64,000 nucleotides of DNA from Solen grandis (GCA_021229015.1 CM037788.1:40404049-40468048); one strand, 5' to 3'. Counted from the first letter of the stretch, positions 23,642 to 36,583 are shown. The notes: generated by a model from the sequence alone, not told the origin. Made by a program: numbers and translations.

Positions 23642-23735
23642 CTTGTGGCATTTTGCTGAAGATGTTACAAGTAAAGAAATAAACTTCGCAAACTTTTGAA
23701 ACAAGGAACCAAAACATCAACTTCCTACTTCCTGT
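23642..23735 (-). promoter_or_regulatory. Possible minus-strand promoter and first non-coding exon
   Basis: On the minus strand, ACAGGAAGTAGGAAGT (two GGAAGT cores, the ETS-factor binding motif common at animal TATA-less promoters; plus-strand positions 23720-23734) is followed within about 80 bases by GCCACAAG|GTAATG, a good splice donor at 23642. No ATG opens a long frame. This layout fits a promoter with a non-coding first exon for a minus-strand gene such as the PI3-kinase 12 kb downstream, but nothing ties it to that gene. Confidence 0.22.
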
Positions 23736-24232
23736 TTCTGATCTCAAAGGATAGCGGTTAATCTAAGATTCGTCCCCAACTTACATCGTACTAATTATTT
23801 ATAAGTTTTTGTTGTTGGTGACTTTTTTGTGGGGGGGGGGGGGGGGGATGCTATTGATGTTGCTTTAACCATACATGGAAATTTTTAACCATACATTGAA
23901 ATTATTGCACTATTTCATTAGTTTTGGGGAAATAAATTTGTATTCAATATACAGAGATGGATTGTATGGAAATATAAAATGTGTTGTATCAAGCCACTTG
24001 ACTACCATATATGGTGGTTAAAAATTTTCAATCAATAATCAAATGACAAAATATAGGTTGCTGATGTTGCGCATATAGGTTATGACATTTTCCTAATTAT
24101 TGATTTTTTTTTCCCTTTGATATATGAAAGTGATTTATAAATAACATAATTATAAGACATTCAGAATAATGCATTCAAGGTAAAAAAAACCCACAAACAT
24201 GAAAAATCATAAATTTGAATCTATTAGTGAAG

Positions 24233-24296
<64 letters not shown>

Positions 24297-24969
24297 TTTT
24301 ATCTGACTGATGTTGCAATATTGCATCAACTGATTTTTACTCAGAATGTCATCAGTTGAATTAGAACCATTTATACCAATAATCAAATTCCTACCACTAT
24401 AGTTCTTACTGGTTTGAGGGTTGCATCTGATGTCAGAATTATTTTGTGTGTGAGAGGCAAAGTATTTTATCACTATAATTTTCAGTCATCCAAACATGCT
24501 TCCTGTGGACTTTGAATCCTTCAAGATATCTAAGTTAAAATCTGTGTTCTTGTGTTGGAGTTTATCATCGCTACAGCAGTATTTCAGTCATTATAAAAAA
24601 GTAAATAGTGATGTCCAGCTAATTAAAGATGGAGGGAGTCCCTGAGTGCAGGCCCACCAACCTACAGCATGCCAGCTGGAGGCTTCTTGACCTATAAGTT
24701 CCGAGTAACGGTAGACCAGACATGGATTCAAACCCACAACAGTGAAGGGAAAAGAAGTAGAAAACATAACGGAAGCATAATTTTAAAATGGCAGAACTAA
24801 ATGTATCATAACAAGTGCATTAATTAATGGTTATTTATAACATTTACAAAGTTCACTGCTTTCATTTTAAGATTTTGAATAGTTTAAGCTAAAAAATGTA
24901 TACAGCAGATCATCCTACTAACAGTTTCAGTTCCTCAACATTCATTTTGGATTCTGTATCAGCTTTATA

Positions 24970-25100
24970 TATTGGCACATTTTTGTAACCAAGTAAATTC
25001 ATACAGCCCTGAGCTGGAATCGAACTTAGGACCTTCAGTATGCAAATCGGACACTCTACCGTGTCACCACAAAAGCTAGCTCTATGGCAAGACAGTACAA
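24970..25100 (-). repeat. tRNA-headed SINE, GTGGTGACACGGTAGAGTG type
   Basis: On the minus strand 'gtggtgacacggtagagtgt' and 'aagttcgattccagctcagg' correspond to A and B boxes of a tRNA-like head. Confidence 0.65.
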
Positions 25101-25229
25101 GTTTCATTTTATACCTCTATAACCCCCTCTGTTCTCAGATTCCTGGAGTATGAACATCTACGGGACTTTCTAAGGGTGCTATCCCTTCTATAACAGAGTT
25201 ATTTACATTGGGCACCAAATGTGAACAAG

Positions 25230-25320
25230 TAAAATCCTACTGCCCCAAGCCGGAATTGAACTCAGGACCTTTGGTATGCAAATCGGACTCTCTACAATGT
25301 TGCCACAAAAGTGGCTGCCC
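25230..25320 (-). repeat. tRNA-headed SINE fragment
   Basis: The same head as the copy just to the left ('gagttcaattccggcttggg' on the minus strand), about 200 bases away in the same orientation. The 69-codon open frame here is its shadow. Confidence 0.6.
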
Positions 25321-25667
25321 TAGATTCAAATCTCAGTATGGCTGTGCCTTTTTTTTTTTTGTTCCCACAAAATCCAATTTTGCACATAATCAACAAAATT
25401 CAATGTCAACAGAATGATTTTACAGTACTATAAACTAAATTGGTATGAAAACAAATAACAAAACCTACATATAATTGTCTCCTTTTATTGAAATGATCAA
25501 AACATGGGAACATTTCTCATTTGCACATGGAATAAAAAAGCTTTCATTCTGTTAACTTATCATAATAAATATCAGCTTATAAAATATGCGGAGAATGTTT
25601 TAAAATGGTTTGACTACTGAAATAAGTACTAGCTAAGAATGTTTTATCTCTATGTTTCAGCTAAAAA

Positions 25668-25770
25668 CAAAAGATTTCCAGAAAAATATTAATATATTGA
25701 AACATTTTTATAACAAAATTGATTTCCAGAAAAAATTATTATATTGAAACATTTTTATAACAAAATTGAG
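25668..25770. repeat. Two-copy tandem duplication
   Basis: 'gatttccagaaaaa' ... 'attgaaacatttttataaca' occurs twice in direct order with a ~50-base period. Confidence 0.7.
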
Positions 25771-26335
25771 TTATCTAGTAGACAAAGTTTGAGTTCTTAT
25801 TCCATTATAATCACCTAAAGCTTTTCCTATACATGAATTGAAAAAGTAAAAGTTAAAAAATATTGCATCTATTACAATATAGATAAAGGGAGTTAAATAC
25901 GTTTTTCTTGTGATGTTTGAAACAAAGTTATTTCCCCTGTTAAGGAAAATAAATCAACATCTGGAACATTTTTCAAGTAAAACTGCCGATAAACTAACTG
26001 GAGAGTGATAAGTACAAAATGTTACAGTTAATAAATTATCACTTGTTACAAATTAGATGTAGATTACATATCTACAAAGAAAGACAATAATAAAATGTTT
26101 TAAATAAACACTATGAATGACAATCACAACCTGTATGCAGTTTTCACAGCAACATATCCACATTAAAAAGCAAACAAAAAATACTGTTCCAAAAGTACCC
26201 GCAAATCATAAAGACTATAAGCTAAAAACATAATACAACAGTGGAATGGTTAAGCAATGTCATGATCACAAGTTTATCCACAATTTGCAAATTCTGGAGT
26301 AATTATACACAAATACCAATACCCAAGACACTGCC

Positions 26336-26577
26336 TTAACCCTTTCCCTCATATAGAATCATTTTGATGCACTCAGTAGGTACCACATAAAGCCTGATCT
26401 GCAGAAAACCACAGTTAAACCTTACCAAATTCAATTACAAAATCCTTATTTCCAGACCACTGAGGAGCAGCGAACAGCATAAAACCGGATCAGCCTGCGA
26501 GTTACTCGCAGGCTGATCTGGTTTTATGCTGTTTGCATAGGTCTTTTCATGGTTTCCTCTATGAGGGAAAGGGTTAA
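26336..26577. mobile_element. TTAA-flanked MITE family A, copy 5
   Basis: TTAA on both sides, CCCTTTCCCTCATA ends, 242 bp. Confidence 0.87.
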
Positions 26578-26631
26578 GTGAAATACTACACAATACAAAT
26601 ACCAGATCAAATTAAGTAATTCTCAGTTTTT

Positions 26632-26842
26632 AATAAAGTCCTTTTACCTCATGAATATTAATGTACAAATATATGATTTGATAAATATTAATTGATTGAT
26701 CTTTACATGATTTTGAAATAATGGAGGGTTTTTTTTCCATGGATGTAGAAACAGCTACAATATTGTATGAGTAAACAGAGGAGACTCTGGGTCTGCTCTG
26801 TTTGCTTATGTGTCAAAATAAGTCTCTATGAAGTAAAACAAG
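26632..26842. mobile_element. Family C MITE, degenerate
   Basis: 'cttttacctcatgaatatta' at the left and 'gtctgctctgtttgc' internally match the intact copy at 31669-31914; both ends are decayed. Confidence 0.5.
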
Positions 26843-27296
26843 CAGAATTGTTACCTTGTCATCACATTATGCCTTGTCCCCCCGGCTAGAATGGTTGAGA
26901 GCTGTCTTCAAAACTTTAAAATAAATGTAACATCATCTAACTTGTTTTATCAGCCATGGCTTCAGTAACCGTTAACACACTCATATGAGCAAACAGTTGC
27001 AAATTGGTTCCCTGTTTGTACTCTACACGCTACAATGAAAAAGGGATGCAAACAGCATTGTGGTCAGTTACCACTTACAATCGCTTACATGATATGAGCA
27101 AATGGTTGTGAATTAGTTCCTGAGTTTGCATTCCATAGGTAAAAATATATCAAAGGACTGAGAGTTGTAATGTTGTGGTAAGCATAACCTGACGCAGAAA
27201 GGAGAAAGTCAAGTGGCTTGAAATTTGGAATTACACATTAAATGAATCATATAGCTTTAATATCATTTTACTGTGAGGGCCAAAATACCTATTTGA

Positions 27297-27538
27297 TTAA
27301 CCCTTTCCCTCATAGAGGACAACATGAAAAGACCTATGCGAACAGCATAAAACCAGATCAACCTGCGAGTAACTCGCAGGCTGATCAGGTTTTATGCTGT
27401 TCGCTGCTCCTCAGTGGTCTGGAAATGAGGATTTTGTAATTAAATTTGGTAAGGTTTAACTGTGGTTTTCTGCAGATCAGGCTTTATGTGGTACCTATTG
27501 AGTGCGTCAAAATGAGTCTATATGAGGGAAAGGGTTAA
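27297..27538. mobile_element. TTAA-flanked MITE family A, copy 6
   Basis: TTAA both sides, 242 bp, opposite orientation to copy 5. Its left part is open and yields the frame ending SGLEMRIL that recurs in several copies. Confidence 0.87.
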
Positions 27539-28100
27539 TTAAGGATATATTACCTACCAGAGGTATATGAATTACTGCACATCATGTACAGTACACCACT
27601 GGCTTACGTCACACAATTTCATTCATAATATTTTCATTGATAATTTTTCCCGCTTATGCATCCTTTCAGAGTTATCATTCATTATGTGCAATGACAACTT
27701 CTGTATTAAAATGATAAAAAGAAGATTGTAGTCCATTTTCTTCATGTAAGATATAAAAAAAAAATGTCACTCGCCTAAACTGGAACTTTTCATGCAAGCA
27801 TATATATCTATTGTATAACAATTGTACAAGCAAACAGGTGCACATACTGCTTGCTTGCTAGAGGGCATTGAATTGGTTATCCAGTATTCAGATTCCCACG
27901 ATCCATTATAATATGTTGCGCTGTTTACAAAAAGGTTGCAAGTGTTTACATTAGTTACTGTTAACGGTAACTGAACACAGGGCAGGTAGTTCTAAGTCAA
28001 CAGCATAAATCTGGATCAGCATGAAAGCTGTTTGCTGACATATCTGGTTATATGCTGGATACAAAGGTTATTATCTTGAAAATGCTTCTGTTTAAAAGTA

Positions 28101-28342
28101 TTAACCCTTTCCCTCATAGAGGACACCATGAAAAGACCTATGCGAACAGCATAAAACCAGATCAGCCTGCGAGTAACTCGCAGGCTGATCAGGTTTTATG
28201 CTGTTCGCTGCTCCTCAGTGGTCTGGAAATGAGGATTTTGTAATTAAATTTGGTAAGGTTTAACTGTGGTTTTCTGCAGATCAGGCTTTATGTGATACCT
28301 ATAGAGGGCGTCAAAAGGAGTATATATGAGGGAAAGTATTAA
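28101..28342. mobile_element. TTAA-flanked MITE family A, copy 7
   Basis: TTAA both sides; the right end decayed to GGGAAAGTATTAA. Confidence 0.85.
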
Positions 28343-28350
28343 ATAGTCTT

Positions 28351-28520
28351 TTAACCCTTTACCTGATAAATATTAGTGTTCATGTACAAATATATATCAT
28401 GAATATCAATTAACTTTAAATCGTAAACAAAGGACTTTTCTATACTGCTAGATTCTGTATACAACCAGAGCTACAATAGTATCTAGTTTGTCACAATGTC
28501 AAAAACTATTGCATAAAAAA
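28351..28520. mobile_element. Family C MITE, left part
   Basis: Starts TTAACCCTTTACCTGATAAA eight bases after family A copy 7; the right end is not recognisable. Confidence 0.5.
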
Positions 28521-29710
28521 TGAAGTGCAAATAATAGTTGGACTAGAGTGGATTTTTTTTTTTTTTTGATTGGAGGAAATTTGATCTGCCATGAACTGCT
28601 TCTTATAGTAATAGATAATATTCCTGGCAACTCTGGCTTTTCTTAAAAAAGAATAAAATAATTAAAAAAAACACTACCCTGTGTATGAACACAACCTAAG
28701 AGTCTTTTGCTATTGTGTTTTGAAAAGTCAATGATAGCTTATCCTAAATTGTAAGTTTTATTTTCTTATAAATTTAAAGTATCATTTGTAGCTATGATTG
28801 TCTTTGAAAACAAAAAAGATATCCTGACATTGACTCAAACTCTGAAAAGAAAATATCTTTTTACAGAGGACGATATAACCTGATTACAGGCTGTAAAACT
28901 GTTTGTTACCATGGGGATACATGATTATCTATGGTTTTCTGTCATACATCAATATAACATATTAGTAGTAATAACTATACAAGGACTGGAGCAAAAATAA
29001 ATGTTTTGTTAATAAATTATTACACAAATCTATACATAGAGCTCTATAAAGGAAAAATCTATTGGACGACTAGAGACACAACCAAATGAACACAGACAAA
29101 ATTAATAGAATCTATAAAACAGGATTTGATTAAGTGGTAAATAAAAAAATAGATAATAAAACTAGATATGTGCCTACTGGACATTAATGCAACAACTGTC
29201 ATTTTCAAATAGTCATGGGCCATAACTCTAGTGTGAAACCCCAGGCTGTTGAACTTTCCTGTAAAGTTTTGTGACGCTGGTTTATGTGGTTTTGGAACAG
29301 CAAGGGTCTTTGGTTAATTTTGGATTTAATAGAGATTATTTTATCATAAATTGATAATATACAATTATGTACATGACAATTACACCATTTACAAATATAT
29401 CTGAGATATAAGCATCACATTATGTGATTCTAAAATAGGTAACTAAGTATTTAGATGTTCTGATTTAAAACAGGAAGACAATATATTAAAGGAGGATTTC
29501 AGATTACTAGCTGCATATTCCAATAGTTTGTATGACACTTGAGAATAAAAATAAACAAAACAACATAAATAAAACAACATAAATGAGTAAAAATGTAAAC
29601 AAAATTAATTTTTAAATAAAGTGATAGAACATTTCTAAAATTACTGATTTACAGAGATTTTTTTTTTTTTTTTAAATCAAATGAAAATTTCAAATGTTAA
29701 TATATATTAA
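28521..29710. other. AT-rich, no feature seen
   Basis: Only homopolymer A/T runs; no exon, tRNA or repeat boundary recognised on either strand. Confidence 0.4.
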
Positions 29711-29714
29711 TATC

Positions 29715-29872
29715 TGGCCCCATGTTCTCAAAATAAAATTAAAAAAAATTAGTACTTAAGTAAGATTTTACTTACACTCAAATTATGCCCATTACTTTCA
29801 ATAGGGATTTGAGTATGCTACTCAAATTTGAGCATGAGATCGTACAAAAGTGTTTTTGAGAACATGGGACCA
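29715..29872. mobile_element. MITE with 19-bp TGGCCCCATGTTCTCAAAA ends
   Basis: Left TGGCCCCATGTTCTCAAAA and right TTTTGAGAACATGGGACCA are inverted with one mismatch; 158 bp. 'tatc' occurs on both sides (29711-29714 and about 29875-29878), a possible target duplication. Confidence 0.7.
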
Positions 29873-30195
29873 GGTATCAAGAAGCAAAACTCAAAGTTAC
29901 AAAGAAAAAATACAAAGTATATCTACTTAGTACTTGTGTAAGTAGGTAAAAAAGTAACGTCAGAAGGTTATATTACAGCATTTGACGCCTTTATGGACAT
30001 TTTATATGGGAAAAATTACTTTCTGGGATTAAGATCAAATTTGTTTGTACAAAATATAGTGTTTGTAAGTATGGTGAAACAAGCAATGGAGGAGCAAGAA
30101 ACAGTATAAAACCCAATAAGACTTGTTTTTCTAAGTTTTATTCTTGGCCTTGGATTTACTGGTATGCTGATCTCATTTTTCACTGGCCACATAGA

Positions 30196-30411
30196 TTAAC
30201 TCATAACCTGCTGAATTTCTCAAATGGACTTAGCTGGCACCTTTTTTGGAACTGACCATTATCAATTTTAGGGATAACAAGATGAAAACTTATAGTTGGT
30301 CAGCCAAAAGTAAAGAGCCAGGCCAGCCTGCATTAATGTGCAGGCTCACAGGCCTGGCTCTTTACTGGTGGCAAAGGTTAGCACTTACAGTTTCAGCAGG
30401 GTAAGGGTTAA
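30196..30411. mobile_element. TTAA-flanked MITE family B, copy 2
   Basis: TTAA-CTCATAACCTGCTG on the left, CAGCAGGGTAAGGG-TTAA on the right; the same interior as copy 1 in inverse orientation. Confidence 0.8.
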
Positions 30412-30639
30412 AATCTTTACAGCTCTCTGGTGGTGCTAAAGACTAAGGGGGAAAAATGTAGAACTTTGAAGAGAGAAATGGTAAAGTTACGACGGCTGAA
30501 GAATCACACAGATGGATATCTGAATAATAAATAAAAACAGAACTGCGTTACTGAGGTAGCTCTTCTGATAAATAAGATAAAGTATTGCACAGTGGGGGAT
30601 AGTAATGTCAGGGCACTCTTTATGTTAACAATAAAAATC

Positions 30640-30745
30640 CTACTGCCCCAAGCTGGAATCAAACTCAGTTGGGACATCTGGTATGCAAATTGGACACTCT
30701 GCCATATCACCATAACAGCTAGCCCCATGGCAAGGAAGTACAAGT
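30640..30745 (-). repeat. tRNA-headed SINE, diverged
   Basis: The same family as 24970-25100 ('ttgattccagcttggggcag' on the minus strand). Confidence 0.55.
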
Positions 30746-31668
30746 TCTTTTTTATACTTAGACTTCATTTATAATTCAGGGGCTGTCATCATGAAATATC
30801 TAAATTTTTTAATTTTCTTTGGTTTGTTATATTAATAGAAAAAGAAAAAAAAACACAGAATCTATTAAGTATGTTAACTAAGTTGAGAACAATCTTAGGA
30901 TGTTCTATAAATAGCATAAGTACAGATAAACAGACAACAATGGAAAACAATCTGCTTAAATACTTTAAAAAAATTGCATTTCTTAAAAGGAATGTCATGT
31001 ATACTTAAATATATGTCAGATTATTAAAAAATAAAAAAAAAAATGAATATAGTAAATACCTTCCTATTTGTAAAACAGGAAAAAGGATCTTTGTTCCCTT
31101 TCCACCATCAATACAAAAACTAAAACCTTCTACTCATAATTAATGATACTAACATGAGTTTAATACAGTAAAATTGAAATAATTTGAGAACCAATTAAGG
31201 ATATAATAATATCACATTATTGTGAGGATCAAACACTCGAAAGAACTTGATTGTATATTTTAGCTTTTGCAGGACCAGGAATATATCTTTGATTAGGCAG
31301 GGTATTGGATAATCGCTCCGCCACCTATCGCCAATTTACTGTATTATATTAATATTTATGGACTGAATTTCTTATCGAGTGTAAAAAGACATGATAGGAT
31401 GAATATGTACATGAACATAATTACAATGTTGTGATGCAAAATTACAAGCAAATACAAATATATATTAGCAAAACAAATCAAATATATCAAAGCACTGCTT
31501 CATTCAATCACATAATAACATGGTCCACAGTTTACTTCTTTTTACAAAATCATAATATTTATACATGTATACACACAATGGCTCACATTTACGAAGGAAA
31601 AAAAAATCTTACATATTTTCTTTTCTGAGGAAGACCCAATGCACCTTTCCTGTTTTAGCCGTGAAAAA

Positions 31669-31914
31669 TTAACCCTTTACCTCATGAATATTCATGTAAA
31701 AATTTATGATATGATGAATATAAATTACCTAAACTTTAAAAGGTATATAAAACAATGGATTTTTTCTTTGCTCTACAGACTGTGCAGAATTTGAGCTACA
31801 CTTTTGTATGAGCAAACAGAGGAGACCCTGATCAGACAGCTCCTATAAGACCTGATCTGGGTCTGCTCTGTTTGCCAATGTTTCAAATTGAGTTTAAGTG
31901 AAGTAAAGGGTTAA
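31669..31914. mobile_element. TTAA-flanked MITE family C, intact copy
   Basis: TTAA-CCCTTTACCTCATGAATA at the left and GTGAAGTAAAGGG-TTAA at the right, 246 bp. It includes 'gatcagacagctcctataag' and 'ctgggtctgctctgtttgcc'. Shares CCCTTT ends and TTAA flanks with families A and B. Confidence 0.82.
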
Positions 31915-34902
31915 GCCCCATCTTCTAAATTCATGGTTAGGTCAACTGCTCATAAACCAGGTTAACCATTCACTATGTATTATCTCAATGTAGCTTGTTA
32001 GATAGCTCTTAATCTGATTTGGATACTTCTGTAAACACTGGAAATTCCATTTCTCCTGGTTGGGAAAGTCCATGAGGTCTTCAATGTAAAGTTAAAAACA
32101 CTCATAAATCCTCATAATTATAATCCAATTGCCCTTTCAATCAAAATATGAAAATTTATAAAATTGGCAAACTTTACACATGCTTTCTAAAACAATGTCC
32201 TCCATAAAAAGTGCACGTAAAAATGATAAAATTCAGCTCTAAAATTTCATCCGACAACTATAATTTGTAGTTATTTGCTAATTTAACATCATAGTAAGAC
32301 CTTATGTCACAATGTTTAACATATCAAAATATCTTTGCTTTTTAAAAACCTGATATTTTCATACATAGTAGTTTACTATTGATTTTTTCTTCTCCTCGGT
32401 AGATGAAACAATTTTCTATGAAAAAAATCCATTTTGGTTTAGCTCTGTTCTGGAAAATAATTCCCTATAATTATATTTTTGTCACAGATCTTTCCTATTG
32501 TCTCCATTATTTTTACACCTACTTCTGTTACATCACAATCAATCTTATAACATAAACCAATCAATCCTTACTTGACAGTTCCACCTTTCTCTCCATACCA
32601 TCTCATGCACACTGATATGTTTTGAAACACTTCATTGCCCTCTTCATTATGGGAAAAAATAACAAATTAAACTTTGCATATTGTAGAGAAATGCAAGTCT
32701 CATCTGTGTAACATAATAATCTTTACAAGTCTGTCTCAAAATCCAGCCCCCAGTTCTAAATGAAAACTTAAGTACTGTCTAAGATTATAATTTAATCCTA
32801 CTCAAATCCTTACTAAATCTAATTGTATTGCTGGAATATTATACTTCAGTACATTCTATATATTCCAGAACATGGAGCCAACTGCCTATGAAACATTTTT
32901 TTTCTGTATGGCAGAATTCATCAAAAAGATCTTATAAAGCCCCAATGGTAGGCACTAAACAATTTATTAAAGTCATACAGAAAAGATCCTGATAATCTGT
33001 CAATATGTGTTTTTGGGTTGTTGTTTTTTTCCAGCCCCTACAATTTGGACCAATTCCCAAATCATTCTATCCTGTTGTTTTTTTAACTATGAACAAGACA
33101 AAAAGTCCATTTCCATTGATTAAAATTCTTGAAATGGATACCCCATGTTAACTTTTATGGAAACATTTATTCTTGAATTCAAAGAAAAATGGAATGAGAG
33201 AAAATAAATAAATAAATAAATAAGTGAGGCTTCTCTTTCCACAATCTATTGACGTGGTTGGGATGAAGGAACAGGGTCATTAAGTAGCTCAGCAGATTAG
33301 AATTCCTGCGATGAACTCTGGATGATAAGAAACAGAAATCTGATAAATGATTAAAGATCAGCTGATTGATTTACCAGTCTGATAACTTGAGATTCTGTCA
33401 TGACAGTTCTATCCTTTTTCTTGTCCAAAAAATTACCTTCAAATGAAAAAAGGGGATTAAAATTCTTTTTTGAATGGAAAAAATATGAAGACAGAAATAG
33501 ATTTCTTCTTTCTTTGAAAATAAGAAAATAATATAATACAAAATGAGATCAAATTGTGAAAGGGAACTGAAAAACATGCCAAGAGATTCAATCAAAGGCT
33601 TCCACTGTTTTTATATTGAGCAGCTAATATGAAGAAATAGCACTACAACTGATTCATGCCTTTGTCTTGATTTCACTACTTTGTGATGAATAAAGGAGCT
33701 CAGATAACTGCCAGTATAGTAGGCATGACTTTTTCATGACCAAAGAGATGCAAAGTACTAGTCCAGCCATGCTACCATCAATTTGGATCAGTATAAAGTT
33801 GTGTGAACTTTTTTTAAATAAAAAAAAAAAAAAAAATACAGATCACCAAGGAAATATTCTGCATTTTTTAGATGGACAAAAAAACAAAAATAAATTAGCT
33901 ACCATCCATTGAATATTGATGGGACTCTGCATACTGGTAATTTCTGATAAAACTTCAGAGAAACTCCCAGTTTAGAAGACAGGCGAAAGATAAAGAAATT
34001 CAGATTCACAATGTATCAATCATTCATCCCTTCCCCTGCTTCTCAAGTCTGCCTTCTATATTAAATAATTAAATCCTGCACTATTGTGCAGTAACTCATC
34101 TACAGACAAAATGTTTTGCTGTCGTACACAATCTTTCTGACACATATGTAGATGTCTGCTATAAAAATAGGGCTTAAAAAGACAACTGGGGCCATCATTA
34201 ACAGTACTTGCCTTCTGTTCATAGAAAAAAATAACTTTTGACCTCACTGTAAGCTGCAATTACTGTATCTTGTATCTTATAAATAAATATGGTAAAGAAA
34301 ACCTTTCATTAAAGGTTATGATAAAGATTAGAAGTAGTAATCACACATCCCTTGCCATGCTGGATCTTCTGCAGGGAAATCAAGATTTTCTAAATGTTAC
34401 AAGTGGGCAGTGACTTAGCATTTTCAACACTAATATAGGGAGCTACCCTTATGAAAAATTAAAAGATAAGGTAAACAATCCATTCACATTATTCAAATAT
34501 CAAATTAAATCCATGATATTTAAACTTTTCAATGTTCAGAAACTGAAAAATAATCTATTAAGTTGTAGTTGTTGAGTTATATTTTGTTTTTTCCTCTTAT
34601 TTTTTCACATGCATATTTCAATGCTGATAACAAAAATAATTCCTTTGATGTGTTTTTGACTTAAAAATAGTTAACAATTCTGATTTGGTTTAGAAAGTAT
34701 GTGTATTCTTATATATTTTCTGCTTGAAAATTGAAGTCTGAAATGGAAATTTCCTATTCTGTTTAAATTTTTCAGTGTATCTGGCAGATATTTATGGTCA
34801 AATACTTGCATTTAGGCATCTCAAGATTTTATCTTAACACAAAGGCTATACAAAACTGTTAAAGATGACCCCAGCATCCTATATCACTTTAAGTAAAGAT
34901 GG
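31915..34902. other. AT-rich region downstream of the tyrosine kinase exon
   Basis: This region probably holds the 3'UTR of the minus-strand kinase and then intergenic DNA. Minus-strand AATAAA words occur (plus TTTATT near 33167 and 32962), but I cannot choose a cleavage site. It has an (AAAT)n run at 33206-33224 and an A run at 33820-33836. No other exon seen. Confidence 0.4.
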
Positions 34903-35080
34903 TCAAGCCATGGCACTGGTGTTATCAATGATGTCCGAACTTTTAAGACCCTCGGGCAGTCGGTCGATACATATATGGGCGTCGGCATTTTCTGCGAGAT
35001 GGGTCAGATTCTGCATGATGTCTCCAAAACTTGGCCGGTTGTCAGGACTCTGGGCCCAGCACATCAGCATCAGGTTGTAG
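34903..35080 (-). CDS. Protein tyrosine kinase, last coding exon (C-terminal lobe)
   Basis: After a tcattgtag acceptor at 35081, the frame (phase: one base, then 58 codons and TGA) reads YNLMLMCWAQSPDNRPSFGD, then IMQNLTHLAE and a short tail ending NTSAMA. The pattern Y.LM..CW...P..RPSF..I...L is kinase subdomain XI of tyrosine kinases: residues 7-8 are the CW pair and residues 15-18 are RPSF, whose Arg salt-bridges to the APE glutamate. The short tail with an 'ID' near the end resembles receptor kinases of the Tie or FGFR type, but a cytoplasmic kinase is not excluded. The catalytic loop, DFG and transmembrane segments are not in view. The PI3-kinase gene is on the same strand 23 kb downstream. 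Confidence 0.85.
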
Positions 35081-35429
35081 CTACAATGATGGGTACCAGG
35101 AGAGACTTAACAATCCTATATGGTCCACGATATTAGGTATGCCAACATTACACAGTTCAAACAAGGAACATTGGATCTGTAATTTCTCAATTTTTATTGT
35201 CTGGTTTTTTTTAATTAAGGACTCAATGACAGTGTTTCAGAAATTATACTTTATTTGGACAGAAAGCAATATAGCTTTTGAAAACCTTTTCAATGATCAC
35301 TGCTGATTGCTTTTTTGAGGTCTCCTACATTATCCAACACCCATCATTTCAATCATTTGAGAAAAATGTCAACATGAACAGTATTTCAGTCATTTGGGGC
35401 TTTTTTTGTCTACATGAGACAGATATAGT

Positions 35430-35590
35430 GATTTATCTTATGATTTTCGATGAGATACTGAGATACATCAGTGAGATATAATTCATCTTATGATTTTCGA
35501 TGAGATACTGAAATACATCAGTGAGATATAATTCATCTTATGATTTTCAATGAGATACTGAAATACATCAGTGAGATATAATTCATATCT
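35430..35590. repeat. 50-bp tandem repeat, three copies
   Basis: 'tcttatgattttcgatgaga' ... 'acatcagtgagatataattc' is repeated three times with near-identity. Confidence 0.9.
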
Positions 35591-35798
35591 AACTGTTGAA
35601 ACTGTGAGTGATATAGAATTTTGGTTCCTGATCTGTACATTGAAATATATAGAAAAGTAGAATGTGAAACTGATAAAGATTTCCATGATGTCACGGTTAC
35701 ATCAAATAATCTGATGTGATTTGGCACCATTTTTGGTAATGTCTGACTAGTTTAATGCAAAAACTATAGAAAACAACATAAGATAAGAAGAAAATGTG

Positions 35799-35941
35799 TT
35801 TGTTTTGAGTGAATATGGAATACATCTCATCTCAAAGTGATACAATTTTTATATTTTCACGAGTACATACGTTCGAGAAAATATTGTAATTGTATTACTT
35901 CTCGATAAGATATATTCCATATTCACCCAAGGCAAACAAAT
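35799..35941. mobile_element. Palindromic MITE-like element
   Basis: Left TTTGTTTTGAGTGAATATGG and right CCATATTCACCCAAGGCAAA are imperfect inverted ends. The interior has 'cgagtacatacgttcgagaa'. Contributes to the SINE interruption. Confidence 0.6.
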
Positions 35942-36088
35942 ATCCTAATGTCTCATTGCCATATCATGCCATAGACAAGTGGCATGGTACCACAACACAC
36001 AGTCATGTTATTCTAACATGGTTCCAACCAGTCCTGGCGCTACCCATATCAGCCGAGCACCAAACAGAGGAGATATATAAGAACCATT

Positions 36089-36330
36089 TTAATCCTTTCC
36101 CTCATAGAGGACACCATGAAAAGACCTATGCGAACAGCATAAAACCAGATCAGCCTGCGAGTAACTCGCAGGCTGATCAGGTTTTATGCTGTTCGCTGCT
36201 CCTCAGTGGTCTGGAAATGAGGATTTTGTTATTAAATTTGGTAAGGTTTAACTGTGGTTTTCTGCAGATCAGGCTTTATGTGGTACCTACTGAGTGCGTC
36301 AAAATGAGTCTATATGAGGGAAAGGGTTAG
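36089..36330. mobile_element. TTAA-flanked MITE family A, copy 8
   Basis: TTAA at the left; TTAG (decayed TTAA) at the right; 242 bp. Confidence 0.83.
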
Positions 36331-36583
36331 ATAACCTTTGTATATCGTCCCTGATCAAACACATGACCATCTGGTTAGAGAGTGAATGTTCTAAACATTT
36401 GTTATCTAAATATAATAGTCTACACTGTATTTCTGCACTGCAATTAATGACACTGATTGGATTTGAATTTTGCAGTCAATATAAAGTTCTTATTAAAACA
36501 ATTCTACACAAATTCATAAATATGTAAATTTTAATTTTTTTCTCTTGGAGTACAAATAAAACTAGATCTGTTACTAAAGGAGA

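Larger units (their letters stand above)
21650..24960. other. AT-rich stretch with SINE and simple repeats
   Basis: It contains a tRNA-derived SINE (22860-23005), a GA/G run (23296-23330), a G run (23829-23848) and a (TA)n-T run (24236-24300). The possible promoter at 23.64-23.74 kb is listed separately. No coding exon recognised. Confidence 0.5.
35365..36080 (-). repeat. V-type SINE split by inserted sequence
   Basis: 'cagtatttcagtcatttggg' and 'gagacagatatagtg' (to 35428) match the SINE body. It resumes at about 35955 ('catgccatagacaagtggca', 'ccaaccagtcctgg'). The 500 bases between hold a tandem repeat and a palindromic element. Confidence 0.6.

Noticed and set aside
27242..28243. Repeated frames ending SGLEMRIL
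   Set aside because: Each is the left half of a family A MITE, present with the same peptide in several copies.
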